This document shows positions 35,177 to 43,408 of a stretch of DNA of 64,000 nucleotides, one piece after another. Location: the NCBI GenBank assembly GCA_963781595.1, contig CAWAGG010000006.1:806001-870000 (forward strand), read 5' to 3'. The position numbers and the translations under genes were made by a program. Below the pieces are notes generated by a model. The model did no database searches, was not told the DNA's origin, and saw nothing but the letters and a program-made list of their open reading frames with translations. Origin of the DNA: JBEDUK01 sp963781595. Its GTDB lineage: Bacteria; Actinomycetota; UBA4738. Each line of letters starts with the position of its first letter. Position 1 is the first letter of the stretch.

Positions 35177-35514
35177 TCAAAAGCGCATACTCAACGTCCT
35201 CGTGTGGCAGGTCCACGGTCGTGGACCTGCCACTCCTGCTGTCCGGACCCTCGCCTCCAGGCTTCGGCGCGGGAGAACGTGTCATTCGAGATGGCCGGGC
35301 GCGGGCCTACTGAGTGAGTCCTCCTCGACGGTTCGGGTGCTCCCCGTTTGAGGTGATGGAAGCCGCTCGGCCTGTATGCCTTTCCTGATGGTTAGCTGAG
35401 CTTCCCCCCTGGCTAGGGAACCCTGCACCCGACGGGGATCGGTTCGCCCATCGCCCTCCGGCACCGTTGCAGTCGATGGACGGGAGCCCGCAACGAGCCG
35501 GAAGGAGGGGGGAG
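35177..35514 (+). other. 338-bp non-coding stretch between sulfatases 2 and 3
   Basis: It holds a near-perfect inverted repeat (35204-35233), then about 150 bp with no recognised feature, then the non-coding 126 bp of the repeated leader (35389-35514) ending in a strong ribosome site. No RNA gene was recognised. Confidence 0.7.
35204..35233. terminator. Long inverted repeat after sulfatase 2
   Basis: GTGGCAGGTCCACG and CGTGGACCTGCCAC are perfect 14-base arms around GT. It lies 28 bp after the sulfatase 2 stop. There is no T-run on either side, so it may be a U-less terminator of the high-GC type, an mRNA-stabilising 3' hairpin, or a binding site. Confidence 0.55.
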
Positions 35515-35769
35515 ATGAAGGCGATCGCAGCGATCCTGGCGTTCGTGACGCTCGGGCTGGGGGTCACGGCGTCGGACGGACCGGCGGCGGCCGCGCGGCG
35601 GCCCGCAGGCAACGCGAGACCGAACATCGTGTTCATCCTGACGGACGATCAGCGGTGGGACAGCCTCGCGCCGGTGCAGAAGCCGGACGGGACGTGGGTC
35701 CGACCGATGCCCAATGTCGACGATCTCCTCGCGGCGAAAGGGATGACGTTGACGAACTACTTCCTGAGC
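35389..35769 (+). repeat. 381-bp identical block, copy B (leader plus 5' end of sulfatase 3)
   Basis: Identical to 33572-33952 (offset 1817 bp). Identity covers the untranslated leader, ribosome site, signal peptide and first metal site, then ends within 6 bp of the codons for the catalytic motif. Beyond it the two genes are only paralogous. Confidence 0.93.
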
Positions 35770-36993
35770 CTCGGCCTATGCTGCCCCAGTCGGACTTCGA
35801 TCATGCGGGGCCAGTACGCGCACTCGACCGGCGTCTACAGCATCTCCGGCCATTACGGTGGGTGGCCGGCCTTCCATCGAAACAGGGACGATCGGTCGAA
35901 CATCGCCACTTGGCTCCAAGGCGCAGGGTACCGCACCGGCCTGGTGGGCAAGTTCCTCAACGGATACGGACACACGGACGCCGCCATCGTGCCGCCCGGC
36001 TGGAGCGAATGGGACGCGCTGACGAGGGATACGTACTTCAGGTTCGCCGAGTCCATCAACGGTGTGGAAACGAGGTTCGGGCCGAACCACTACCAAACGG
36101 ACGAGCTTGGCCGCCAGGCGGTGGACTTCATCAGGACCACCGAACAGGACACGCCACTGTTCCTGTACTGGGCGCCACACGCGCCACACGCTCCGGCGAT
36201 CCCGGCCCGGAGGGACGACGGAAGCTTCGCCTGGATGCTGGACGACGGATATCGGTGGCGGCCCAGTAGTTACAACGAACCCGATGTGAGCGATAAGCCT
36301 CCATTCATGCAGGCACCGCGCATGACCAAGGAAGACCAGGACTCGACGGACCTGTTCCGGGAGCACCAATACGAGTCGCTGCAGGCCGTCGACCGTTGGA
36401 TCGGTGAGATCATCGACGCATTGCGACAAAGCGGTCGACTCTCCAACACGCTCATCATGTTCAGTTCCGACAACGGCATGATGTGGGGGGAGCACCGACT
36501 CGCGCAGATGAAGAATTTGCCATACGAGGAGGCCATCCGTTCGCCGTTCATCGCACGCTGGGACGGCGTGATACCTGCCGGTGCCGCCGACGGCGGCCAC
36601 CTGGCGGTCAATATCGACATCGCTCCGACGCTCGCCGATGTGGCAGGTGTCAGCCCTCCGTACCAGGTCGAAGGAGTGAGCCTTCTTCGGCTCCTCAAGG
36701 GCACGTCGCCCGACCCGTGGCGTCATGCGTTCCTGCTCGAGCACATGGGGGGCGCGAACCTCGCTCCGGCCTACTGCGGCGTTCGCACGGACGCAGGGTT
36801 CGACGGCTCCTTGCCGCACGTGCCGTTCGCCTACGTCTGGTATCTGAGGAAGAGCCGACCGAACGAAGAGCTCTACGACTTGATCGATGATCCGCTCGAG
36901 GAGCATAACCTCGCCAACAGCCGGGAGGAAGCAGGCGTCGTAGCCCGGCTTCGCCAGTGGGTCGACGCGCACTGCTCTCCGCCGCCTCCGTAG
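35515..36993 (+). CDS. Secreted type I sulfatase 3
   Basis: 492 residues from ATG 35515. The signal peptide and the first 85 residues are identical to sulfatase 2. The catalytic signature differs slightly ('CCPSRTSIMRGQYAHSTGVY'). The body has 'GYRTGLVGKFLNGYG', 'FLYWAPHAPHAPAIP', 'MFSSDNGMMWGEHR' and the tail 'NEELYDLIDDPLEEHNLANS'. Sequence drift after the shared block is much greater than within it. Substrate specificity probably differs from the other two. It is convergent with the kinase/TolB gene downstream, with a hairpin between. Confidence 0.93.
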   Translation: MKAIAAILAFVTLGLGVTASDGPAAAARRPAGNARPNIVFILTDDQRWDSLAPVQKPDGTWVRPMPNVDDLLAAKGMTLTNYFLSLGLCCPSRTSIMRGQYAHSTGVYSISGHYGGWPAFHRNRDDRSNIATWLQGAGYRTGLVGKFLNGYGHTDAAIVPPGWSEWDALTRDTYFRFAESINGVETRFGPNHYQTDELGRQAVDFIRTTEQDTPLFLYWAPHAPHAPAIPARRDDGSFAWMLDDGYRWRPSSYNEPDVSDKPPFMQAPRMTKEDQDSTDLFREHQYESLQAVDRWIGEIIDALRQSGRLSNTLIMFSSDNGMMWGEHRLAQMKNLPYEEAIRSPFIARWDGVIPAGAADGGHLAVNIDIAPTLADVAGVSPPYQVEGVSLLRLLKGTSPDPWRHAFLLEHMGGANLAPAYCGVRTDAGFDGSLPHVPFAYVWYLRKSRPNEELYDLIDDPLEEHNLANSREEAGVVARLRQWVDAHCSPPPP

Positions 36994-37085
36994 CTCGTGA
37001 AGAGCCGAGGTCACCTGGCTCGGCTGAGCCCGATGACAGGAGGTCCTGGACGCTGAGAGATGCGGTCGTATCGCCGGCGAAGAGC

Positions 37086-37117
37086 GGTTGGCGGGTCCCC
37101 GGACGGACCTGCCAACC
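37086..37117. terminator. Hairpin between convergent sulfatase 3 and kinase genes
   Basis: GGTTGGCGGGTCC (37086-37098) pairs with GGACCTGCCAACC (37105-37117) apart from one G-T position, with the loop CCGGAC. It lies in the 145-bp gap between two genes that end toward each other, the expected place for a bidirectional terminator. Confidence 0.65.
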
Positions 37118-37138
37118 CTCTGCGTCGAGGGCTGCTCA

Positions 37139-39088
37139 TCACGATACCGGTTCGCGCGTGAACACCATCGCCGAGCCGTCGGCCAGCCACGCGGGACTAT
37201 CATCCAACACCTTACCGGACGTGAGCTGCCGCTTCCCGAAGCCATCCGGGCTCATCACGAAGATATGTGAGAGACCGCCCTCCTGTCGGACGAACGCGAT
37301 GTATCGGCCATCCGGCGACCACCGCGGCAGGAGGTCGTTCGCGGGGCCGATCGACACGCGATGAAGGGTCCGATCCTCGAGGTTCAGCGTGTAGATGTCC
37401 GCGTTGCCCGAGGTACGGCGCACGAACACGATCGACTTCCCGTCGGGCGACCAGCGCGGGGTCTCGTCGTCTTTCGGACCATCGGTCAGGGTCTCGGATC
37501 GGCCATCGAGACCGACAAGCACGAGGTGCTTGGTTCCCGTCGTCCGACGGACCAAGATGATCTGCTCGCTCGTGGGAGACCATTCGGGCGAGCGATCGTC
37601 CGTGCCCTCGATCGTCACGTCTCGCGCCTCAGACGTTCCATCGGCGGGCATCACGAACACGTGGTGGTGCTGTCCTGGGATGAGGCGCGTGAACGCGAGC
37701 ATCGTGCCGTCGCGGGACCAGTCGGGGTCGTTGTCTCCCTTCCCGCTCTCATGGGTCAGCTGGTTCACGTTCGACCCGTTCGCGTCGACCGTGAAGATGT
37801 GCGTGGTCCCCTGGACGGATCCCACCAACGCGACCCGTTCGTCCTTGTACCAGGCTGGGGACCGGTCCTCCAGCAGCGCCGGCATCAGGCGGGTGCCGGG
37901 ACCCGGCTCTCCGACCTGCTTGACGAATACATGTCGGCTCCCGGTCTCGTCTATGACGACGTACGCGATCCTTCGTCCCACCGACGATGTCGACACCGTG
38001 CGAGCCTGTCGTAGTTCCGACGCCAGCTCCTGTATCGAGCCGCCCGACAGCTGGACCTGCACCACCGCCGCGTCGCCGGCGTGGTTCCGGAACGCGACCC
38101 GTGTCAGCACATACAGTCCCGCTGCGAGGGCGACAAGCGTGATGATCGTCGCGACGATGTTGACCGCCCGCCGCTGCGAGCGCGCCCGCGCGAAGCTGCG
38201 TTCGGCCCGCGTCGCTGCCGGGGTTTCTCGCCCCGTGAGCGCGCGGTCGAATGCGGTCATCAGCGCGACCGTGTTCGAGAATCGATCTTCCGGATGCTTC
38301 GCCAGACCCCTTGTCACCACGCCATCAACGGCGGGCGGGAGATCGGGTCGCCAACCGGTGACGCGCGGGGGCGAACTGTTCAGGTGTGCGTGCAGCGTCG
38401 CGATCTCCAGGTCCCTGCCGAAGGGCGGTTCCTCGGTGAGGCACGTGAAGAGGGTCGCCGCGAGCCCGTACTGATCGACGCGTCCGTCGACCTCATCTCC
38501 CTGGATCTGTTCCGGAGCGACGTAGTCGATCGTGCCGAGCACCGTCGCTAGGGGACCGACGGTCGAGCGCTCGGTGACCTTCCGGCTCAGGCCGAAGTCC
38601 GTGAGGTAGGCATGGTCGTCGGGTCCCCCGATCGGCTCGCCGATCGCCGGTTCGATCAGGATGTTGCTGGGCTTGACGTCACGATGGATCAGTTCCCTCG
38701 CGTGCGCCGCGTCGAGAGCCCGCGCCACCTGCGAGAGGATGTGCGAGGTAAACGTGGCTTCCAGGACCCCATGCTCGACGATGTACGAACGCAGATCCCG
38801 GCCATCGACGTAGCGCATGGCGATCCAGAGGCCGTCCTCGCTTTCACCCGATCCGAAGATCGGAACGATGTTCGGATGATCGATCGAGGCCGCAAGACGG
38901 GACTCGTGGATGAAGCGCTCCCGGACCCTCGGATCCGCCGACGATTCGGGCGACAGGATCTTGAGCGCTACCGGTCGTTCGAGCCGGATGTCCGTCGCCA
39001 GGTAGACGATCCCCATACCCCCCCTGCCGATGACCTGCTCGATGCGATACCCGGACAGGACCGTGCCGTCCGGGATGACGGCGGTCAT
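37139..39088 (-). CDS. Membrane Ser/Thr protein kinase (PknB-like) fused to a TolB-like propeller
   Basis: 649 residues. The kinase domain (about 10-275) has the glycine loop 'IGRGGMGIVYLATD', Lys in 'VALKILSPE', catalytic 'IHRDVKPSNILIEP' and 'LTDFGLSRK' and 'GTIDYVAPEQIQGDEVDGR'. A single transmembrane helix follows (NIVATIITLVALAAGLYVL, about 318-337). The C-terminal part is a TolB/PD40 propeller with repeats such as 'DNDPDWSRDGTMLAFTR', 'DRSPEWSPTSEQIILVR' and 'PRWSPDGKSIVFVRR'. The layout suggests a sensor that reads an outside ligand and phosphorylates inside targets. ATG 39088 overlaps the FHA gene's stop by 4 bp, so its likely partner is the upstream FHA-HTH protein. Confidence 0.93.
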   Translation of the reverse strand: MTAVIPDGTVLSGYRIEQVIGRGGMGIVYLATDIRLERPVALKILSPESSADPRVRERFIHESRLAASIDHPNIVPIFGSGESEDGLWIAMRYVDGRDLRSYIVEHGVLEATFTSHILSQVARALDAAHARELIHRDVKPSNILIEPAIGEPIGGPDDHAYLTDFGLSRKVTERSTVGPLATVLGTIDYVAPEQIQGDEVDGRVDQYGLAATLFTCLTEEPPFGRDLEIATLHAHLNSSPPRVTGWRPDLPPAVDGVVTRGLAKHPEDRFSNTVALMTAFDRALTGRETPAATRAERSFARARSQRRAVNIVATIITLVALAAGLYVLTRVAFRNHAGDAAVVQVQLSGGSIQELASELRQARTVSTSSVGRRIAYVVIDETGSRHVFVKQVGEPGPGTRLMPALLEDRSPAWYKDERVALVGSVQGTTHIFTVDANGSNVNQLTHESGKGDNDPDWSRDGTMLAFTRLIPGQHHHVFVMPADGTSEARDVTIEGTDDRSPEWSPTSEQIILVRRTTGTKHLVLVGLDGRSETLTDGPKDDETPRWSPDGKSIVFVRRTSGNADIYTLNLEDRTLHRVSIGPANDLLPRWSPDGRYIAFVRQEGGLSHIFVMSPDGFGKRQLTSGKVLDDSPAWLADGSAMVFTREPVS

Positions 39089-39747
39089 CCGTCCCTGGCA
39101 GCGGGCGTCACTGGGTCGGGCACGATGGTCACCTCATCCCGGCCGTCGGTTCCGTCTCCGAGGTCCGCGAGCGTGACCACGCCACGTCGCACGGCTTCGT
39201 TCGCCAGCTTGACGCGCCGCCGCTCGCCCTCGTCTCGGATCCCGAACTTCTCGTAGAGGTTCGACAGGTGCTGCTTCACCGCGGCGTCGGTCACGAAGAG
39301 GCTCCGCGCGATCTCCCGTATCGAAGCCGGCTCGGTGAAGACATCGCCCGAGAGGGCCGGGCGGCACAGCTCCACCAGCACGTCGATCTCCCTTCGCGTG
39401 AGCTCCGGAGCGCGCTCAGGCCCCAGGGTGTCGTCGCGAGGTGTGCTCGGTGCCTGGCGGAAGGTGATATGAGCGGTCCCGATCTGGATCTGGTCGCCCG
39501 GGTGCATCACATGGGCCGACCAGATCCTCTTGCCGTTCACCATGGTCCCGTTCCTGGATCCCAGATCCCGTATCGCCCACCCGGCGGGGAGGCGCTCGAT
39601 CAGCGCGTGGGCGCGAGACACGCTCGGATCGTCCGCCAGCGCGATGTCGTTCATCGGGGTACGTCCGATCGCGAGCACGTCCTTATCCAGCACGACCCGC
39701 AGGTCGTCCCGTCGCGTTCGCACGTCGAGATATTCCATCGGTTGCAC
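39085..39747 (-). CDS. FHA domain protein with C-terminal helix-turn-helix
   Basis: 220 residues. The FHA domain (about 20-95) reads 'LAIGRTPMNDIALADDPSVS', 'RAHALIERL', 'IRDLGSRNGTMVNGKRI', which binds phosphothreonine. From about 115 comes a winged or LuxR-like region: 'LTRREIDVLVELCRP' and 'SIREIARSLFVTDAAVKQHL' 'SNLYEKFGI'. It probably is a transcription factor recruited or switched by the coupled Ser/Thr kinase. It is the first gene of a two-gene unit on the minus strand. Confidence 0.9.
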   Translation of the reverse strand: MQPMEYLDVRTRRDDLRVVLDKDVLAIGRTPMNDIALADDPSVSRAHALIERLPAGWAIRDLGSRNGTMVNGKRIWSAHVMHPGDQIQIGTAHITFRQAPSTPRDDTLGPERAPELTRREIDVLVELCRPALSGDVFTEPASIREIARSLFVTDAAVKQHLSNLYEKFGIRDEGERRRVKLANEAVRRGVVTLADLGDGTDGRDEVTIVPDPVTPAARDG

Positions 39748-40183
39748 CCGCTCGATCCGGCTCCGTCCGGAACGTTACCCCAGGGATGGGCCGCGTTCCT
39801 AGGGCCAGTTGGCCCTCGATTAAGGTCTGTCGAGAGCGCCTTTCGCTGGGGCGCCTCCGGCACATCCACCGTCTAGCCTGGCCCGCCGTTCGCGTACACT
39901 CGCGCCGAGGCAAGGCGCCCACATCGACCGGCGAAGCGCTCGATGTGAGTGACGAGGATCGACGCCCGCATACGGATCCGAAGGGATCGGGAGCTTGTGG
40001 GCGTTCGCATCGACCGTCGCGGCCTCGACCGTCGCGGCCTCGATCGTCGGTATGGCGCTGGCGGCGACGAACGCGAGAACGTCCGCGGCGCGCGATATCG
40101 CGAACCCGAGCTTGGATCCGCCGAACACATGGGCGCGCCCTACTCCCTTTGCAGGCCGACGTGACCCACGGAAGGAGCGTGTC
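39748..40183. other. 436-bp divergent gap with a 15-bp tandem repeat
   Basis: It lies between the FHA gene (minus) and the SBBP protein gene (plus). A 15-bp unit CGACCGTCGCGGCCT is repeated at 40011-40025 and 40026-40040, with a shorter third copy following (CGATCGTCGG). In frame with the SBBP gene the region from 39995 also encodes a signal-peptide-like stretch (FASTVAASTVAASIVGMALA), but a second proper signal peptide with a ribosome site (GGAAGGAG) begins at 40184, so this upstream part is not included in the gene. It is probably the remnant of another reading frame or a leader. Confidence 0.5.
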
Positions 40184-42322
40184 ATGAAGCGTCCAGCGGT
40201 GTGGTTGGTGTCCCTGACCATGATCGGAGGCGCGGTCGTCGGAACGTCCTTCGCCGATCTCGGACGGTCGGCGCGTGTCAGGGCCGGGGCGTCGGCGGCG
40301 GCAGGCTCGACGGAGCATGTGCAACGGGCGCTCACCGCGCTCGGGTTCGTCGAGAACCGGGGCCAGACAGACGGGCGCATCCGGTACTCGCTCGCCGGCC
40401 GTGATGCATCGGTCCTGTTCGGCCGCGGGGGACCGACGTACGTGCTCCCGTCGAGCGGCGCGGGCGCGGGTCCCGCGTGGGTGGTGAAGCCGAGCTACGT
40501 GGGCGGTCGGACCGAAGTGCAACCCGTCGCCGCGGGCCCGTCCCTCGGATCCGTGAGCTACTTCCACGGGCAGAGGAGCGACTGGATCACAGGTGTCCCG
40601 ACGTTCCCGCGCGTGACGTACCCGGGCGTCTGGCCCGGGATCGACGTCGTGTACTCGACGTCGTCGGCCGGGCTCGAATACAGCTTCGTGATCCACCCTG
40701 GTGCCGATCCCGGCGCGATCGCGGTCGCGTACCGGGGCGCGTCGACGATCGCTCTCCGGCTCGACGGCGGCCTAAGGGTGGAGACGCCGGCCGCCCTGTT
40801 CGACGAAGCCCCGCCGGTCGCGTTCCAGACGGTCGGCGGGCGCCGGGCCACCGTGCCTGCCGCGTTCGACCCGATCGGCGAACGTACGTACCGGTTCCGT
40901 CTCGGCGGCTACGACCCGACGGCTCCGCTGGTGATCGATCCGGCCATCGGGTTCTCCGGCTACATCGGGGGAGCTGGTCAGGATCAGGCGCTCGCCGTCG
41001 CGGTCGGATCGGCCGGCGCCACGTACGCGGTCGGGCAGACGAAGTCCACCGAACGGACGTTCCCCGTCAAGGTCGGCCCGGACCTGACGGAGAACGGCCA
41101 GACCGACGCGTTCGTCTGCAAGGTCACCTCGGGCGGGCAGATGAGCTACTGCGGCTTCATCGGCGGGGAGGCGCCCGATCGCGCTCGAGGCGTCGCCGTG
41201 GGCGATGACGGGAGCGCCTACGTGTACGGCTGGACGCGCTCGAGGAACAAGGACGGGTTCCCTGTGACCGTCGGCCCGGATCTGACGTACAACGGTGGGA
41301 CGACCGACACGTTCCTTTGCAAGGTGGACCCGAGTGGGACCACGCTGGTCTACTGCGGCTACATCGGCGGCAACCGCCATGACGAGGGCAAGGCGATCGA
41401 CGTCGACGCCGCCGGCGCCGCGTACATCACCGGTGGCTCGAAGTCCGCGGACCTGCCCGTCAACGCCGGCTTCGGCAGGCCGTTCCAGGGCAACGGCGAC
41501 GTCTTCATCGGGAAGGTCAGGCCCGACGGCACCGGCCTCGACTGGCTCGGGTACGTGGGCGGAGCGGCGAGCGAGCACGCGCGCGGCGTGGCCGTCGACG
41601 CCAAGGGCGCCGTGACGTTCGCCGGCACCACGCGGTCGACGCAGAGCACGCTTCCCGTCAAGGTCGGTCCGGACCTCACGTACAACGGCGGGGGCGGTGA
41701 CGCGTTCGTCGGGAGGATCTCGCCGGATGCGTCGTCGCTCCAGTACCTCGGGTACGTGGGCGGCGCCGGGTTCGACGACGCGCGCGACGCGGTCGGCAAT
41801 CCGGACGGGACGTTCTACCTGTGCGGGCACACGGCCTCGACGCAGGCGACGTTCCCGGTGAAGGTCGGACCGGATCTGACGTACAACGGCGGCAAGGACG
41901 ACGCGTTCGTCACGGTCGTGTCCCCGGCCGGGAAGATCGCGTCGTCCGGCTACATCGGGGGGAGGAGCGCGGACTCGTGTTACGGGATCGACGCCGATCG
42001 CACCGGCAAGATCTTCGTCGGTGGGCACACCTACTCGACGCAGTCGTCCTTCCCCGTGAAGCTGGGCCCTGACCTCACGTACAACGGAGAGAGCGACGCG
42101 TTCGTCGCGGAGATCGCGTCCGGGCACGCGAGCCTCGCGTACTGCGGCTACGTTGGCGGGATCGGACAGGACGTCGCGTGGGCGCTGGCGATCGGCCCGA
42201 ACGACGAGGCGATCCTCGCCGGAGCGACGCATTCCGGGCAGGGGAGCTTCCCGGTGAAGGGCGGCCCGGACCTGACCTACAACGGAGGAGGAGACGCGTT
42301 CGTCACGAAGGTCCTCCCCTAA
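40184..42322 (+). CDS. Secreted SBBP-repeat beta-propeller protein
   Basis: 712 residues from ATG 40184 with GGAAGGAG upstream. Signal peptide MKRPAVWLVSLTMIGGAVVG. The N-terminal domain (about 45-245, DUF7948-like) starts 'GFVENRGQTDGRIRYSLAGR' and contains 'TYPGVWPGIDVVYSTSSAGL'. From about residue 260 there are seven SBBP repeats of about 60 residues, each containing the phrase 'FPVKVGPDLTYNGGG' and 'DAFV.KV'. Such proteins are surface or extracellular propellers of unknown ligand. It ends 15 bp from the convergent TolB-like gene. The repeats are close enough to each other to recombine. Confidence 0.9.
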   Translation: MKRPAVWLVSLTMIGGAVVGTSFADLGRSARVRAGASAAAGSTEHVQRALTALGFVENRGQTDGRIRYSLAGRDASVLFGRGGPTYVLPSSGAGAGPAWVVKPSYVGGRTEVQPVAAGPSLGSVSYFHGQRSDWITGVPTFPRVTYPGVWPGIDVVYSTSSAGLEYSFVIHPGADPGAIAVAYRGASTIALRLDGGLRVETPAALFDEAPPVAFQTVGGRRATVPAAFDPIGERTYRFRLGGYDPTAPLVIDPAIGFSGYIGGAGQDQALAVAVGSAGATYAVGQTKSTERTFPVKVGPDLTENGQTDAFVCKVTSGGQMSYCGFIGGEAPDRARGVAVGDDGSAYVYGWTRSRNKDGFPVTVGPDLTYNGGTTDTFLCKVDPSGTTLVYCGYIGGNRHDEGKAIDVDAAGAAYITGGSKSADLPVNAGFGRPFQGNGDVFIGKVRPDGTGLDWLGYVGGAASEHARGVAVDAKGAVTFAGTTRSTQSTLPVKVGPDLTYNGGGGDAFVGRISPDASSLQYLGYVGGAGFDDARDAVGNPDGTFYLCGHTASTQATFPVKVGPDLTYNGGKDDAFVTVVSPAGKIASSGYIGGRSADSCYGIDADRTGKIFVGGHTYSTQSSFPVKLGPDLTYNGESDAFVAEIASGHASLAYCGYVGGIGQDVAWALAIGPNDEAILAGATHSGQGSFPVKGGPDLTYNGGGDAFVTKVLP

Positions 42323-42337
42323 CTGGGCACGGCCCGA

Positions 42338-43408
42338 TCACGGGAGCGACCGGATGAAGACGATCGCCGAGCCATCCGGCAGCCAGACGGGATCGTCGTC
42401 GTGGACGGGGCCGGTCGTGAGCTGCCGCTGATGGCGGCCCTCCGCATCCATGATCCAGAGGGAGGAACGGTCGCCGACCTGCTGAACGTAGGCGATCCAC
42501 TTGCCATCCGGCGACCACCTCGGCTGCCCGTCGTTCGCCGGGTCCAGCGTCAGGTTCGTCTTGCCGCCGCCGTCCACCGGAACGGAGAATATCTCCGCGT
42601 TACCGGGAAACGATCGGACGAACACGACGGTTTCGCCGCCGCGGGACCACCTCGGCGCCGACTCCGCATATCGGTCGTTCGTCAGCCGGACGACCCCGCG
42701 GCCTGCTGGTGATAGCACGCAGATCACCTGCATCTGCTGGCCATCGACATCCATGGTTCGGGCCACGGCGATGCGCGTACCGTCCGGTGACCACGCCGGC
42801 GCGCGATCGTCGATCCCGACCGGTGTCAGGTCGCGCTCGACCGCCGCCCCATCCGTCTGGATAACGAAGACGTGGCTCTCCTCGCCGACGTCTCGAACGA
42901 AGGCGATCTGTTTGCCACCCGGGGACCAGGTCGGTCCGTGATCGTCCCCGTCACGTTGATGTGTGAGTTGGACGACGTGGGAACCGTCGGGATCCGCCAC
43001 GAAGACGTGGGCTCGTCCGGCCACCTCCCCGATCAGGGCGACCCGGTCTTCGGTCGGCGACCATTCCGGCGCGACCATGGCCCCTGAGCGCGGCAGTAGA
43101 AGTTCTGGCTCCAGTGGGGTGGTGGCCGGCGGGGTGGCGTGTGAGGGATCCGCAGTCGTGACGAAGACTCGTCGCTTGCTGCCTTCCTGCGCGGCGACCG
43201 CGAGCATGCGTCCATCACGGGAAACCGTCAGGTTGTTCGCCTGGTCGAGGCCGCCGACGAGCCATCGCAACGATGCGTCCGCGAGAGAAACCGCGAGGAT
43301 CCCCTCCGCGGATGGCGGGATGGCCGCGGTGGAAGGGCGCGTCGGCGTCGGCGACGGCGAGCCGAGCGTCGGGACGGGCGCCGATCGGGGATGCGAGGTG
43401 AGCATCAT
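42338..43408 (-). CDS. TolB-like propeller, 3' half of a split kinase-propeller gene
   Basis: 356 residues from ATG 43408, overlapping the kinase gene stop by 4 bp (ATGA). It begins 'MMLTSHPRSAPVPTL' and consists of PD40 blades: 'MVAPEWSPTEDRVALIG', 'DHGPTWSPGGKQIAFVRD', 'DRAPAWSPDGTRIAVAR', 'SAPRWSRGGETVVFVRS', 'GQPRWSPDGKWIAYVQQ'. It lacks its own signal peptide. In the paralog at 37139-39088 the same two parts form one protein. Here they are in two frames. Either a one-base deletion broke the gene or the two parts are made separately by coupled translation. Confidence 0.8.
   Translation of the reverse strand: MMLTSHPRSAPVPTLGSPSPTPTRPSTAAIPPSAEGILAVSLADASLRWLVGGLDQANNLTVSRDGRMLAVAAQEGSKRRVFVTTADPSHATPPATTPLEPELLLPRSGAMVAPEWSPTEDRVALIGEVAGRAHVFVADPDGSHVVQLTHQRDGDDHGPTWSPGGKQIAFVRDVGEESHVFVIQTDGAAVERDLTPVGIDDRAPAWSPDGTRIAVARTMDVDGQQMQVICVLSPAGRGVVRLTNDRYAESAPRWSRGGETVVFVRSFPGNAEIFSVPVDGGGKTNLTLDPANDGQPRWSPDGKWIAYVQQVGDRSSLWIMDAEGRHQRQLTTGPVHDDDPVWLPDGSAIVFIRSLP

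Noticed and set aside
33572..35769. Diversity-generating retroelement as the cause of the sulfatase repeat.
   Set aside because: No reverse transcriptase, no template repeat with adenine-specific changes; plain gene conversion or duplication is sufficient.
40011..40050. Short tandem repeat as a possible CRISPR.
   Set aside because: Units are 15 bp with no spacers between them and only two full copies. No cas genes are present.
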